A stretch of DNA of 64,000 nt from Amphritea japonica ATCC BAA-1530 (GTDB lineage Bacteria; Pseudomonadota; Gammaproteobacteria; Pseudomonadales; Balneatricaceae), in contig NZ_AP014545.1 of NCBI RefSeq assembly GCF_016592435.1, forward strand, positions 1,302,001-1,366,000, written 5' to 3'. Of the stretch, positions 35,422-43,104 are shown one piece after another (the first letter of the stretch is position 1; each line of letters opens with the position of its first letter). Below the pieces are notes generated by a model. It was not told where the DNA came from, made no database searches, and saw only the letters and a list, made by a program, of their open reading frames with translations. The translations under genes were made by a program, and so were the position numbers.

Positions 35422-36771
35422 ATGACAGGAAAGATACTGTTGATTGATGATGATCCTGCTATTTTGCGGGCTTTGAAACGATTATTAAGGCCTAGTGTTG
35501 AGAAACTTAAGTTAGAGGTTTTTTCAACCTCAGATGCGCAAGACGCATTGCAACTGGCGCAGCAGGAAAAACCAGAGCTCATAATATGTGATCAGCGGAT
35601 GCCAGAGGTTTTAGGTACTGAACTGTTGCGAGATATTTCAGCGCTGGGTTTGTCAGCGCAGCATTATATTGTCAGTGGTTATGCGGACTTTGATCAGATT
35701 ACCGAGGCCTTTAATCAAGGCATTATTCATCAGTTTATCGCTAAACCCTGGGATGAACATCAGCTCCTGCACAGTGTCGATCAGCTGTTTAATATCCAGA
35801 ACGTTTCTAAGAAAATAGGCAATAGTCCTGCTGTGTTATTTCATGGCATGTTGAGTGAAGAGCCTAAAATGCTGGAGGTCTTTCAGCAGCTGACACGCCT
35901 TTCTAATGCCAATGCGCCGATAAATCTGTCGGGTGAAACCGGTACAGGCAAGGAGCTGGCGGCGCGGGCGATTCATTTTGAAAGCCATCGACGAGATAAA
36001 TCATTTGTTGCCGTAAATTGCGCTAATTTTACCGATCAGATGATGGAAGCTGAATTGTTCGGACACAGGAAGGGGGCTTTTACCGGCGCTGTAGAAGATC
36101 GGACGGGGCTTTTGCAGGAAGCTGATGGAGGGACTTTATTTCTTGATGAGGTAACGACACTGCCGTTGGCATTGCAGGCGAAGTTACTCAGGGTGTTGCA
36201 GGAACGGCGTTTTCGACCGGTCGGCGGGAATCAAGAGTATAGTTTCGATGTACAATTAATATCTGCATCATCGCAGTCTATTCAAGATGCAGTCGCTACC
36301 GGGGCATTCAGGCCAGACCTTCAGTATCGTCTTGAGGTTTTGCCTGTACATATTCCGCCTTTGCGGCAACGACCAAATGATGTTATCCCGTTACTACGTT
36401 TCTTTCTTAATCAGCTAATGTTGCCTGAAGAGATGGGCCTGACTGAACGGTTGAAGAGTCAGTTGAAAGAGTACTCATGGCCCGGCAACGTTCGTCAGCT
36501 ATATAACGTGGCACAGTATCTTGCCGCTATGTGTGATAGGCGTCAGGATGAAATTGATATCGATCTGTTACCGCAGCACATCCTCTGTATCGATTGTTCG
36601 GAGCGGCAGGAAGAGTCTGCTGATCGTCTAAAGCCATTGCAGCAATTAGATGTGACTGAGCTGCAACAATTATTGGATAAGCACCAGGGTAACCGCACAG
36701 CAACGGCTGAATCGCTTGGAATTAGCCGCATGACACTCTGGCGGCGTATGAAAGAGCTGGCTGTTGATTGA
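35422..36771 (+). CDS. Sigma-54-dependent response regulator (NtrC family; HnoC-like by context)
   Basis: This 449-residue activator has a receiver (phospho-acceptor in 'LIICDQRMPEVLG', lysine in 'FIAKPWD'), an AAA+ domain with Walker A 'GETGTGKELAARAIHFES', the sigma-54 contact loop 'HRKGAFTGAVEDRTG', Walker B 'EADGGTLFLDEVTTL', the arginine-finger region 'QYRLEVLPVHIPPLRQRPND', and a C-terminal Fis-type HTH ('RTATAESLGISRMTLWRRMKEL'). It starts one base after the HnoD-like gene. The kinase of the H-NOX pair is the likely phosphate donor. The gene directly downstream carries a sigma-54-like promoter with upstream repeats, a plausible target. Confidence 0.94.
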   Translation: MTGKILLIDDDPAILRALKRLLRPSVEKLKLEVFSTSDAQDALQLAQQEKPELIICDQRMPEVLGTELLRDISALGLSAQHYIVSGYADFDQITEAFNQGIIHQFIAKPWDEHQLLHSVDQLFNIQNVSKKIGNSPAVLFHGMLSEEPKMLEVFQQLTRLSNANAPINLSGETGTGKELAARAIHFESHRRDKSFVAVNCANFTDQMMEAELFGHRKGAFTGAVEDRTGLLQEADGGTLFLDEVTTLPLALQAKLLRVLQERRFRPVGGNQEYSFDVQLISASSQSIQDAVATGAFRPDLQYRLEVLPVHIPPLRQRPNDVIPLLRFFLNQLMLPEEMGLTERLKSQLKEYSWPGNVRQLYNVAQYLAAMCDRRQDEIDIDLLPQHILCIDCSERQEESADRLKPLQQLDVTELQQLLDKHQGNRTATAESLGISRMTLWRRMKELAVD

Positions 36772-36788
36772 CTACTATCACCTGCATT

Positions 36789-36816
36789 AAGCCGCCCTGT
36801 TAAGGCGGCTTTTTTA
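36789..36816 (+). terminator. Intrinsic terminator after the response-regulator operon
   Basis: An 8-bp stem AAGCCGCC/GGCGGCTT with a 7-nt loop and T-run lies 17 nt after the sigma-54 activator stop. It separates the regulators from the export locus. Confidence 0.93.
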
Positions 36817-36840
36817 TGCCCGTTTTAAAGTCTTTTCTGG

Positions 36841-36893
36841 TGTAACAAATGGTGTAACAGCTGTAACAGGTGATACGTAATCTTCTGTAACAG
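36841..36893 (+). promoter_or_regulatory. TGTAACA repeat cluster, candidate enhancer of the chaperone-secretin locus
   Basis: TGTAACA occurs four times in 52 bp (36841, 36853, 36862, 36886). Two copies are the perfect dyad CTGTAACAG, 24 bp apart. The cluster is about 90-140 bp upstream of the inferred start of the sigma-54-like promoter, the usual distance for an NtrC-family activator. Confidence 0.6.
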
Positions 36894-36953
36894 TCACCGC
36901 CTCTTTGAATGTATAAATCCCTTAACCTTATGAAATATAAGAATAAAAATTAC

Positions 36954-36970
36954 TTGGCACAGGTTATGTA
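36954..36970 (+). promoter_or_regulatory. Sigma-54-like -24/-12 promoter of the chaperone-secretin locus
   Basis: TTGGCAC-AGGTT-ATGTA fits the -24 element perfectly and the GG-N10-G spacing. The -12 element is weaker (ATGTA in place of TTGCA). Transcription would begin near 36981, leaving a 61-nt leader before the first gene. Confidence 0.5.
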
Positions 36971-37041
36971 TAGTCTTGTATGTAAACGGCGACAGTCAGC
37001 TTGCTGTTTGCAAGACAATAATAACTTAGGGGGATCTTCCC

Positions 37042-37491
37042 ATGAAAATGTTCAAAAAAATTCTGCTTGTTTCTGTTGTTTCTTCTCTGATCAGTGGTCA
37101 CGCCTTAGCGGCAAATCTGGACAGTGATTCCGCGACAGTCAGTATGGCTGTTTCCCAGTATGCCGCGTTGACAGGACTGGACGATTTTGTCCTTTCGACA
37201 ACTGATACCGATGGTGCCGCCGGTGCTGTGTATTCGGGTAGCGATTCATTTAATCTGGAATCAAATGCTCAGGTACGGGTTAGTCTTTCAGGTGGTGACC
37301 TGAGTAATGGTACAGACTCTGTTTCAACCAGTTACTCAATGGATGATGGCGGAACTACCTTTGATACAACAGCCGACTCGGTGCACAACGCCACCCATAG
37401 TGTTGCCGCATCAGCCACACTTGGCGCTATTTCTGCTCAGAAAGCCGGTGCCTACTCAACCGTTATTACTTTGACTGTTGCAGCGTTATAA
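37042..37491 (+). CDS. Small secreted pilin-like subunit (first gene of chaperone-secretin locus)
   Basis: This 149-residue protein has a signal peptide (cleavage after HALA, residue about 23) and a Ser/Thr/Gly/Ala-rich beta-type mature part with no cysteine. The end 'ATLGAISAQKAGAYSTVITLTVAAL' resembles the last strand of spore-coat-U/CsuA-type pilins. Its whole mature region is homologous to the N-terminal domain of the LruC protein three genes downstream (shared 'LTGLDDF.L.TTD..G.AGA.Y', 'LGAISAQ.AG.YS'). The start follows GGGGGATC. As the first and promoter-proximal gene, trailed by a hairpin, it is probably the abundant major subunit. Confidence 0.85.
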   Translation: MKMFKKILLVSVVSSLISGHALAANLDSDSATVSMAVSQYAALTGLDDFVLSTTDTDGAAGAVYSGSDSFNLESNAQVRVSLSGGDLSNGTDSVSTSYSMDDGGTTFDTTADSVHNATHSVAASATLGAISAQKAGAYSTVITLTVAAL

Positions 37492-37493
37492 GA

Positions 37494-37523
37494 GTGGCCG
37501 TAAGGCGGCCTCCGGGTCGCCAC
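37494..37523 (+). other. Intercistronic hairpin after the subunit gene
   Basis: GTGGC...GCCAC (37494-37498 and 37519-37523) with an alternative inner GGCCG/CGGCC stem lies 2 nt after the stop and has no T-run. Such an element can stabilise the upstream mRNA and so raise subunit expression over the later genes. Confidence 0.5.
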
Positions 37524-37575
37524 TTATCTCTGGTAAATCTTTGGTGAAATTAAGGTCGCTTGCAGGAGGCTTAGC

Positions 37576-38718
37576 ATGAAATATTCCAGGGTATTGCTGA
37601 TTGTGTGGTTGTTCACAGCGCGAAGTTTTGCAGCCGAATTTGCTGTATCACCAATGATGATTGAGTTGGAAAGCTCTCCCAGAGTGAGTGAAAACTTCAG
37701 TTTTCAGGTATTCGGAAAAACCGCGGGTCAGGTAAAAATAACGACCTGGGATATGGAGCAGCAACTCACTGGTCATATGGGATTTGTTGAGGTTAATGGT
37801 GATAAGGAAAAGCTTTCAAGTTGGGTGCTGCTGGATAATCCGACGTTTAGTGTGAAAAAAGATGAGTCGGTGGAAGTGACTGGCAAAGTAACTATTCCCC
37901 CTTGGGCCAATGGCAGTTATCACACTGCAGTGATGGTGGAAGAAGCACGCGCGCCAGATGCACAAGGTGTCGTAGTGAATGTGCGCTACGCGGTTATTCT
38001 TAATATTCGCGTGGAGGGAAAAAAGTCGCGTATTAGCTCTAGTTTCACTGATTTGCGTTTAATTGATCAGGATGGCGAGTTTTATATCGCAGGCAGGTTT
38101 ATCAATAATTCAAATCGGGATTATCGACTCAGCTCAAAAGTACAGCTACGCAGTGATGATAATAAATTGCTGGGGAGAGTCTTACTTAAAACTCAGTCGG
38201 CCTGGCAGAGAGGCGATGAAGCGTCAAGGGTCTTTCCTGGGGCAGAAGTAGAAGTCTTCGGGCTGCTGACTAAATCATTACCTGCGGGAAATTATCAGGC
38301 GATGGTGCGTAACCGATTTGGTGGCCGACACCAGCCAACCTGGCGGAGCCCGCTGAGCGTGACGACTGAGATGGCAAAAGGTATGCAGGGTGATACAAAA
38401 GCTTTACCTGAGGGGGTCGCTTTGGTGCGTGATCCGGTACTGAAAGTTAGGCGTGGCGGTTATGCGACGACATCGGTGATGCTGGTAAATAATCAGGATA
38501 AGGCGGTTGAAGTTCGCTTTCCTACCACTGCAGATCAGGGGCTCCTGAGCGAGTATCGATTTACCCCTGAAGTATTAAAGCTGGAGCCCAGTCAGCGGGG
38601 TATGGCAATACTAAATCAGAAATACAAAGATGAGCGTGATGTTCAACCCGTTAAGTACCTGGCACAGGTTGTAGGAGGTGAGCAGGTCGAGTGGCTTGAG
38701 ATACCGACTCAGTTGTGA
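37576..38718 (+). CDS. Periplasmic Ig-like chaperone protein (chaperone-secretin locus)
   Basis: This 380-residue exported protein has a signal peptide (MKYSRVLLIVWLFTARSFAA). It is made of tandem Ig-like beta domains: 'EFAVSPMMIELESSPRVSENFSFQVFG' at the mature start resembles the 'F.V.P..I.L' first strand of PapD-type chaperones. Another module near residue 280 restates the pattern ('KVRRGGYATTSVMLVNNQDKAVEVRFP'). At 380 residues it is longer than classic two-domain chaperones (about 230). AGGAGG lies 6 nt before the start. Position between subunit and secretin suggests it holds subunits in the periplasm. I assign the role from fold and context; WxL/DUF916-like proteins are another possible relation. 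Confidence 0.75.
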   Translation: MKYSRVLLIVWLFTARSFAAEFAVSPMMIELESSPRVSENFSFQVFGKTAGQVKITTWDMEQQLTGHMGFVEVNGDKEKLSSWVLLDNPTFSVKKDESVEVTGKVTIPPWANGSYHTAVMVEEARAPDAQGVVVNVRYAVILNIRVEGKKSRISSSFTDLRLIDQDGEFYIAGRFINNSNRDYRLSSKVQLRSDDNKLLGRVLLKTQSAWQRGDEASRVFPGAEVEVFGLLTKSLPAGNYQAMVRNRFGGRHQPTWRSPLSVTTEMAKGMQGDTKALPEGVALVRDPVLKVRRGGYATTSVMLVNNQDKAVEVRFPTTADQGLLSEYRFTPEVLKLEPSQRGMAILNQKYKDERDVQPVKYLAQVVGGEQVEWLEIPTQL

Positions 38719-38725
38719 GGGTGCG

Positions 38726-40156
38726 ATGATGAACAGAATACTGAAGCATATATGGGGCTTGATAATCTGCGTCGGGTTGTCTGGTTGTATTAACCAGGCC
38801 AGCTTACAGCAACAGATTGACGATGCTCCCTCCGCAATCTCTCAGGCAGAGTTACAACCCACACTTAGCCAGCGTTTACAGACTGAAGTAACGCCTGAAC
38901 AGGCTGCATTGTATCGTTTTAATCGCCAACAGCTGAGTCTGGAGCAAAAGCAGCCGCCAGCCGCCGTGCCTGAGCGTCCAAGAGCCCAATGTGTACCGCA
39001 TCCCCGGGGAGTGAAGACTAATCATCTTCGTAAACTGGATCTGGCTTTTTTTGAGATGCCCCTGCGTGATGCGCTGGTGGAAGTAAGTGTTATGAGCGGC
39101 GTACCAATTGTGATTGGTGAAAATGTTGATGGATTGATTACGGTAAATATCAGCGGTGTTAGTTTTGATGATGCCCTGGAGGTTATGCTGAGTGGCGGGG
39201 ATATCTCATATCGAAAAATGGAACGGCATATTTTAGTCGGGAGTGCCCGGCCCGACTCTCCAGTTTTTCATAAATTGGCGATTAGTTGTCACTATCGTCC
39301 AAGACATACCAAACCGGCGGATTTAGCCGTATCACTGACGCCTTATTTTCAGCAGTTTATCAGTCTTCACAATAATGCGGATTACCTGACTATAACAGCA
39401 ACGCCAGACACTCTGCGTAAAATACGGAGTCATCTGGATAACTATGATCGTAAGCCGCGACAGCTGTTACTGGAGATGCATATTGTCGAAGTCAGCAGTG
39501 ACGCAATGGAGCTGCTAGGCGTCGACTGGAACCGTTATGGACGGGACCCTAATACTTCAATGCTACGTCGTTTAGGGACTGCCGAATGGGATGGCTACAA
39601 GCCTGATTCTGATCCCTCCGTTTCCTCTCTTTTAACACTGGGTGCTCTGCCCATGCGCACGCTTTCTGATTCGCTAAACTTTCTTCGCACTCAGGGGGAA
39701 GCCCAGGTTAAAGCGATGCCCAGTATTGTCACTCTGGATGGAAAAGAAGCGGTGTTTTCATCTATGAATACGGTATGGCTACCCTTTGTTAACGGCGGGG
39801 ATACAGGGCGCCGGCGTGAGTTAACCTATGGCGTAAACATGAAAGTAGTACCTCGTATAGCGGCTGGCGGGCAGGTGAAACTGGAAATTGTGGATGCGTC
39901 AGTGAGTGATTTTACGGAGTCTGATCAGGGAGTACCGCGTATTATTTCGCATTCTATCTCTAATACTGTGCATGTCCGGGATGGTGATTATCTGATACTG
40001 GGTGGGTTGTTACAGAAGAAATCCCGACGGGATGGAGAAGGGCTTCCTGTATTGAAAGATGCGCCGGTGGTCGGCAACCTGTTTGGCCAGAAACAACAGT
40101 TACTTCAGGAGACAGAAGTTCTGATCATGATTCGGCCAAAAGTGTTGGGCAGTTAG
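38726..40156 (+). CDS. Lipoprotein secretin (outer-membrane channel of chaperone-secretin locus)
   Basis: This 476-residue protein has a lipobox (LSGC, residue about 20). An STN/N0-like domain follows (about 105-165, 'LDLAFFEMPLRDALVEVSVMSG'), a small ring-forming segment (about 175-240) and a full secretin domain with 'GEAQVKAMPSIVTLDGKEAVF', 'VHVRDGDYLILGGLLQKKS', 'GLPVLKDAPVVGNLFGQK' and 'ETEVLIMIRP'. It resembles the short PilQ/MshL-type secretins. No PilB-like ATPase, platform protein or prepilin peptidase is encoded nearby. It starts 7 nt after the chaperone stop; the frame is open further upstream, inside the chaperone gene. Confidence 0.93.
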   Translation: MMNRILKHIWGLIICVGLSGCINQASLQQQIDDAPSAISQAELQPTLSQRLQTEVTPEQAALYRFNRQQLSLEQKQPPAAVPERPRAQCVPHPRGVKTNHLRKLDLAFFEMPLRDALVEVSVMSGVPIVIGENVDGLITVNISGVSFDDALEVMLSGGDISYRKMERHILVGSARPDSPVFHKLAISCHYRPRHTKPADLAVSLTPYFQQFISLHNNADYLTITATPDTLRKIRSHLDNYDRKPRQLLLEMHIVEVSSDAMELLGVDWNRYGRDPNTSMLRRLGTAEWDGYKPDSDPSVSSLLTLGALPMRTLSDSLNFLRTQGEAQVKAMPSIVTLDGKEAVFSSMNTVWLPFVNGGDTGRRRELTYGVNMKVVPRIAAGGQVKLEIVDASVSDFTESDQGVPRIISHSISNTVHVRDGDYLILGGLLQKKSRRDGEGLPVLKDAPVVGNLFGQKQQLLQETEVLIMIRPKVLGS

Positions 40157-40171
40157 CCTCAGGAGAGCGTA

Positions 40172-41500
40172 ATGAACAATACCAGAGCCTTTATAGTATT
40201 GATGCTGACCTCAGTGAACCTTTTCGCTGATGGAAGAGGGGGCGTTGCTCAGAATCAGAATGTTGATGATCAGGCATCGGTGTGTATGACGATTGGGCAG
40301 ACTGCCAGCCTGACTGGCCTTGATGACTTTTTGTTGGCGACGACTGATATTTCTGGTCAGGCGGGAGCAAAATATACGGGAGGCGATCAGTTTTATCTCG
40401 AAAGTAACGGTCCTGTCAGAGTAGAAATACATTCGGGCGCATTGAAAAACAATAACTCCGTACTCATACCTAAATACCTTTTTGATCAACAGTCTCCCGT
40501 CCTGAATACTGCTACAGAAGGAGGCCATGGGGCAGAGCATCGTATTGATGCCGAAGTGATGTTAGGTGCGATTTCTGCCCAGCAGGCAGGTGACTATAGT
40601 GGTGAACTGGTGTTAGTTGTTGTACCTCAGGTTGGGGGAGAGGGAGGGTGCGGTGAGTTTAGTGTTAGCTACCCAGGTATTGCATCATATGAGACTGGCA
40701 GTAGTAGCGGGCAGTGGGCAACCCTGGCATTTGAAGACCTCTATCCAAACCCGGGAGATGCTGATTATAACGATATGGTGCTTCAATTCAGGGTGCAAGA
40801 AAACTACAACGCTCAGCAGCAGTTGGAAACTATCCATCTGGACTTTATTCCGTTAGCGCGGGGGGCGGGATATAACCACCGGCTCTATCTGTCTCTGGAT
40901 GGAACTCTTGATAGTCGCAATGCAACCTATGAAAGTACCCCGGCGTTAGTGGGTGATGCTTCGGTCAAAGTGACGTACAACAATCTGGACTCGGGTGCTT
41001 CACAAACTTCATATTTCGATCAGTCTGACGATGTACTCGTATTCCATAATACGCGGTCATCGTTATCTGGCTTTGCAAACGTCTATGCTAACGGCGATCT
41101 AACGGCTCCCCGCGTAATGACATCAATCGATATCAGTCTTACCAATCCTGAGCTAAACCCTGCCTCGCAAGCGCTGGCTGGAGGGGAGTTTAATTATCGG
41201 CCCTTCCTTTATGTAATGAATACCCGGCAGGATATAGATCTGTCTGAAGTGAACCCTTATAACGGGATGATTGATCAAAATGGTTATCCGTTTGGTTTAA
41301 TGGTGCCCGTTGATTGGCGCTGGCCTTTGGAAGGGGTGAGTATCGATGTTGCATACCCTTATTTCTCTGAGTATCGTTCCTGGTTGGCGGGTGAAACTGA
41401 TAATATTTCTGATCAGGCAATGAAGTGGTTTAACTATCCATCTTCAGGCGCAGAAGGAAATCTTATATGGGGAGAGAATAGTTTCACAGAGGGCTTATAA
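40172..41500 (+). CDS. LruC-domain protein with N-terminal pilin-like domain (candidate tip adhesin)
   Basis: This 442-residue exported protein has a signal peptide (residues 1-19). Residues about 28-150 are a paralogue of the small subunit encoded at 37042 ('ASLTGLDDFLLATTD', 'YTGGDQFYLESNGPVRV', 'LGAISAQQAGDYSGELVLVV'). Residues about 160-440 are a LruC domain, including 'WATLAFEDLYPNPGDADYNDMVLQFRV', an acidic motif suited to calcium binding, and 'PFGLMVPVDWRWPLEGVSIDVAYPYF'. The build, one subunit domain plus one large extra domain, is that of a pilus tip adhesin. AGGAGAG precedes the start. It is the last gene, ending at a terminator shared with ald. Confidence 0.88.
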   Translation: MNNTRAFIVLMLTSVNLFADGRGGVAQNQNVDDQASVCMTIGQTASLTGLDDFLLATTDISGQAGAKYTGGDQFYLESNGPVRVEIHSGALKNNNSVLIPKYLFDQQSPVLNTATEGGHGAEHRIDAEVMLGAISAQQAGDYSGELVLVVVPQVGGEGGCGEFSVSYPGIASYETGSSSGQWATLAFEDLYPNPGDADYNDMVLQFRVQENYNAQQQLETIHLDFIPLARGAGYNHRLYLSLDGTLDSRNATYESTPALVGDASVKVTYNNLDSGASQTSYFDQSDDVLVFHNTRSSLSGFANVYANGDLTAPRVMTSIDISLTNPELNPASQALAGGEFNYRPFLYVMNTRQDIDLSEVNPYNGMIDQNGYPFGLMVPVDWRWPLEGVSIDVAYPYFSEYRSWLAGETDNISDQAMKWFNYPSSGAEGNLIWGENSFTEGL

Positions 41501-41530
41501 GATAATGACGACCGTTATAGCTGTATAAAT

Positions 41531-41556
41531 AAAGCGCCACAGGCTGTGGCGCTGCA
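41531..41556. terminator. Terminator between the LruC gene and ald
   Basis: A perfect 9-bp stem AGCGCCACA/TGTGGCGCT with a GGC loop lies between the convergent genes. T-rich stretches flank it on the minus strand (TTTATTTAT) and, more distantly, on the plus strand, so it may act in both directions. Confidence 0.75.
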
Positions 41557-41564
41557 AAGACTTT

Positions 41565-42683
41565 TTATTCCGATATAGCCTGCTCAGGGGGCTGGAAATC
41601 ATACCCAAGATCTCGGGCGACCGCTTCATAGGTCACTCTGCCCCGATGAACATTGAGTCCGTTACGCAGGTGTGGGTCGTCCTGCAGTGCTTGTCGATAA
41701 CCCTTGTTGGCCAGAGCAAGAGCGAAAGGCAGCGTTGCGTTAGTTAGAGCAAACGTAGAGGTACGGGCGACGCCACCGGGCATATTAGCCACACAGTAGT
41801 GAATTACGCCATCTACTTCGTAAGTTGGCTCCTGGTGAGTCGTCGCATGGGATGTTTCAAAGCAGCCGCCCTGGTCAATAGCGACATCTACCAGTACCGA
41901 GCCATTTTTCATCTTACTCAGCATTGCACGGGTAACCAGTTTAGGTGCCGCTGCACCTGGAATCAGAACCGCCCCGATCACCAAATCAGAGTTCACAACT
42001 TCCTGCTCAACAGATTCAGCGTTTGAATATAGTGTCTTAAGCTGCGGGCCGTATTGAGCATCCAGTTCTTTAAGACGTGGTAAGGAGCGATCTACAATAG
42101 TGACATCGGCCCCCAGTCCCATCGCCATTCGTGCAGCGTTAATACCGACGACACCACCACCAATAACGGTCACTTTAGCAGGAGCGACACCCGGAACACC
42201 GCCGAGCAGAACCCCCAGACCACCTTGTGCTTTTTCAAGTGCATGAGCACCTGCCTGAATAGCCATGCGACCAGCCACTTCACTCATGGGTGCCAGCAGC
42301 GGCAGACCACGGTGAGCATCGGTGACAGTTTCGTAAGCGACAGCGACACAGTCAGATTCAACCAGCAGTTTCGTTTGTGCTGGGTCCGGTGCCAGGTGTA
42401 GGTAAGTAAACAGTAATTGGCCAGGGCGGAGCATCTTGCACTCATTAGGTTGCGGCTCTTTTACCTTGATAATCATATCAGCAGCAGCAAATATCTCTTC
42501 CGGAGTGTCGATCAGTTTAGCGCCAGCCGCTTCATACTGATTATTTGTCAGACCGATTGAAGTGCCTCCATCACGCTGAACAATAACTTCATGACCATTT
42601 TCAATCAGTTCACGGACGCCTGCCGGCGTCATTCCGATACGATATTCGTGATTCTTAATCTCTTTAGGGATACCAATCAACAT
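41565..42683 (-). CDS. ald: Alanine dehydrogenase
   Basis: This 372-residue NAD-dependent enzyme interconverts L-alanine and pyruvate plus ammonia. It has '[20 protein letters not shown]', the substrate-binding lysines ('[12 protein letters not shown]'), catalytic His in '[11 protein letters not shown]', the Rossmann loop '[17 protein letters not shown]', and '[18 protein letters not shown]'. Length and motifs match the family throughout. GGAGAACC precedes the start. A perfect inverted repeat 30 bp upstream (42713-42732) is a candidate operator. It is the only gene in its transcription unit. Confidence 0.97.
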   Translation of the reverse strand: MLIGIPKEIKNHEYRIGMTPAGVRELIENGHEVIVQRDGGTSIGLTNNQYEAAGAKLIDTPEEIFAAADMIIKVKEPQPNECKMLRPGQLLFTYLHLAPDPAQTKLLVESDCVAVAYETVTDAHRGLPLLAPMSEVAGRMAIQAGAHALEKAQGGLGVLLGGVPGVAPAKVTVIGGGVVGINAARMAMGLGADVTIVDRSLPRLKELDAQYGPQLKTLYSNAESVEQEVVNSDLVIGAVLIPGAAAPKLVTRAMLSKMKNGSVLVDVAIDQGGCFETSHATTHQEPTYEVDGVIHYCVANMPGGVARTSTFALTNATLPFALALANKGYRQALQDDPHLRNGLNVHRGRVTYEAVARDLGYDFQPPEQAISE

Positions 42684-42712
42684 AACGGTTCTCCAGCGGA
42701 TATTTCTGTGGT

Positions 42713-42732
42713 TAGTGTATTTCTCTACACTA
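42713..42732. promoter_or_regulatory. Perfect inverted repeat upstream of ald, candidate operator
   Basis: TAGTGTA-N6-TACACTA is perfectly symmetrical and ends 30 bp before the ald start codon. Its two-fold form suits a dimeric repressor such as a GntR- or Lrp-type regulator; the protein is not identified. Confidence 0.5.
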
Positions 42733-42987
42733 TCATTGGTATTGAATTGTTATCATTTGAATATATTGCATTAATCGATAATAAATTTTGTTTGTTGAAT
42801 AAAAAATAGGGTTTTGATGTTGCGCTTCTGGTCTGTAAATTGCTAATTTCGGCAGTGCAGCAAAGAAAAGATGAATATTCTTGATATCTATTAAGTATTG
42901 TTTGTTTTTTGTACAAGGCCAGTTTTGCTAATTTTCACTGAGAGATCTTCGATCTTATATATGTGGCCGATTGTTGAGAAAAGGGGG

Positions 42988-43015
42988 TTGCGTCTAAGAG
43001 CTAAAACCCTATAAT
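42988..43015 (+). promoter_or_regulatory. Sigma-70 promoter of tRNA-Val
   Basis: A -35 TTGCGT (42988-42993) and a perfect -10 TATAAT (43010-43015) are 16 nt apart. The following AGCCC is GC-rich, like the discriminators of stringently controlled stable RNA genes. Confidence 0.8.
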
Positions 43016-43027
43016 AGCCCTCACTTC

Positions 43028-43104
43028 AGGACTATAGCTCAGTTGGTTAGAGCACTTGCTCGACATGCAAGGGGTCGTCAGTTCGAATCTGACTAGTCCT
43101 ACCA
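43028..43104 (+). tRNA. tRNA-Val (anticodon GAC)
   Basis: The 77-nt gene folds as a complete cloverleaf: acceptor AGGACTA/TAGTCCT, D-arm GCTC/GAGC, anticodon stem CTTGC/GCAAG, T-arm GTCAG-TTCGAAT-CTGAC, and encoded CCA. The anticodon loop is TCGACAT, giving GAC for valine. The base before the anticodon (position 33) is C where almost all tRNAs have T. All stems are perfectly paired, so the gene otherwise looks functional. A strong promoter precedes it and a terminator follows. Confidence 0.93.

Larger units (their letters stand above)
42684..43027. other. Intergenic region between ald and tRNA-Val
   Basis: This A/T-rich stretch of 344 bp carries no gene I can support. It contains the inverted repeat upstream of ald and, at its right end, the tRNA promoter. 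Short frames in it lack ribosome-binding sites and look like chance. Confidence 0.6.

Noticed and set aside
38726-40156. Secretin as part of a type IV or MSHA pilus locus
   Set aside because: No pilin with a prepilin site, ATPase, platform or peptidase gene lies in the window; the neighbours are chaperone- and LruC-type.
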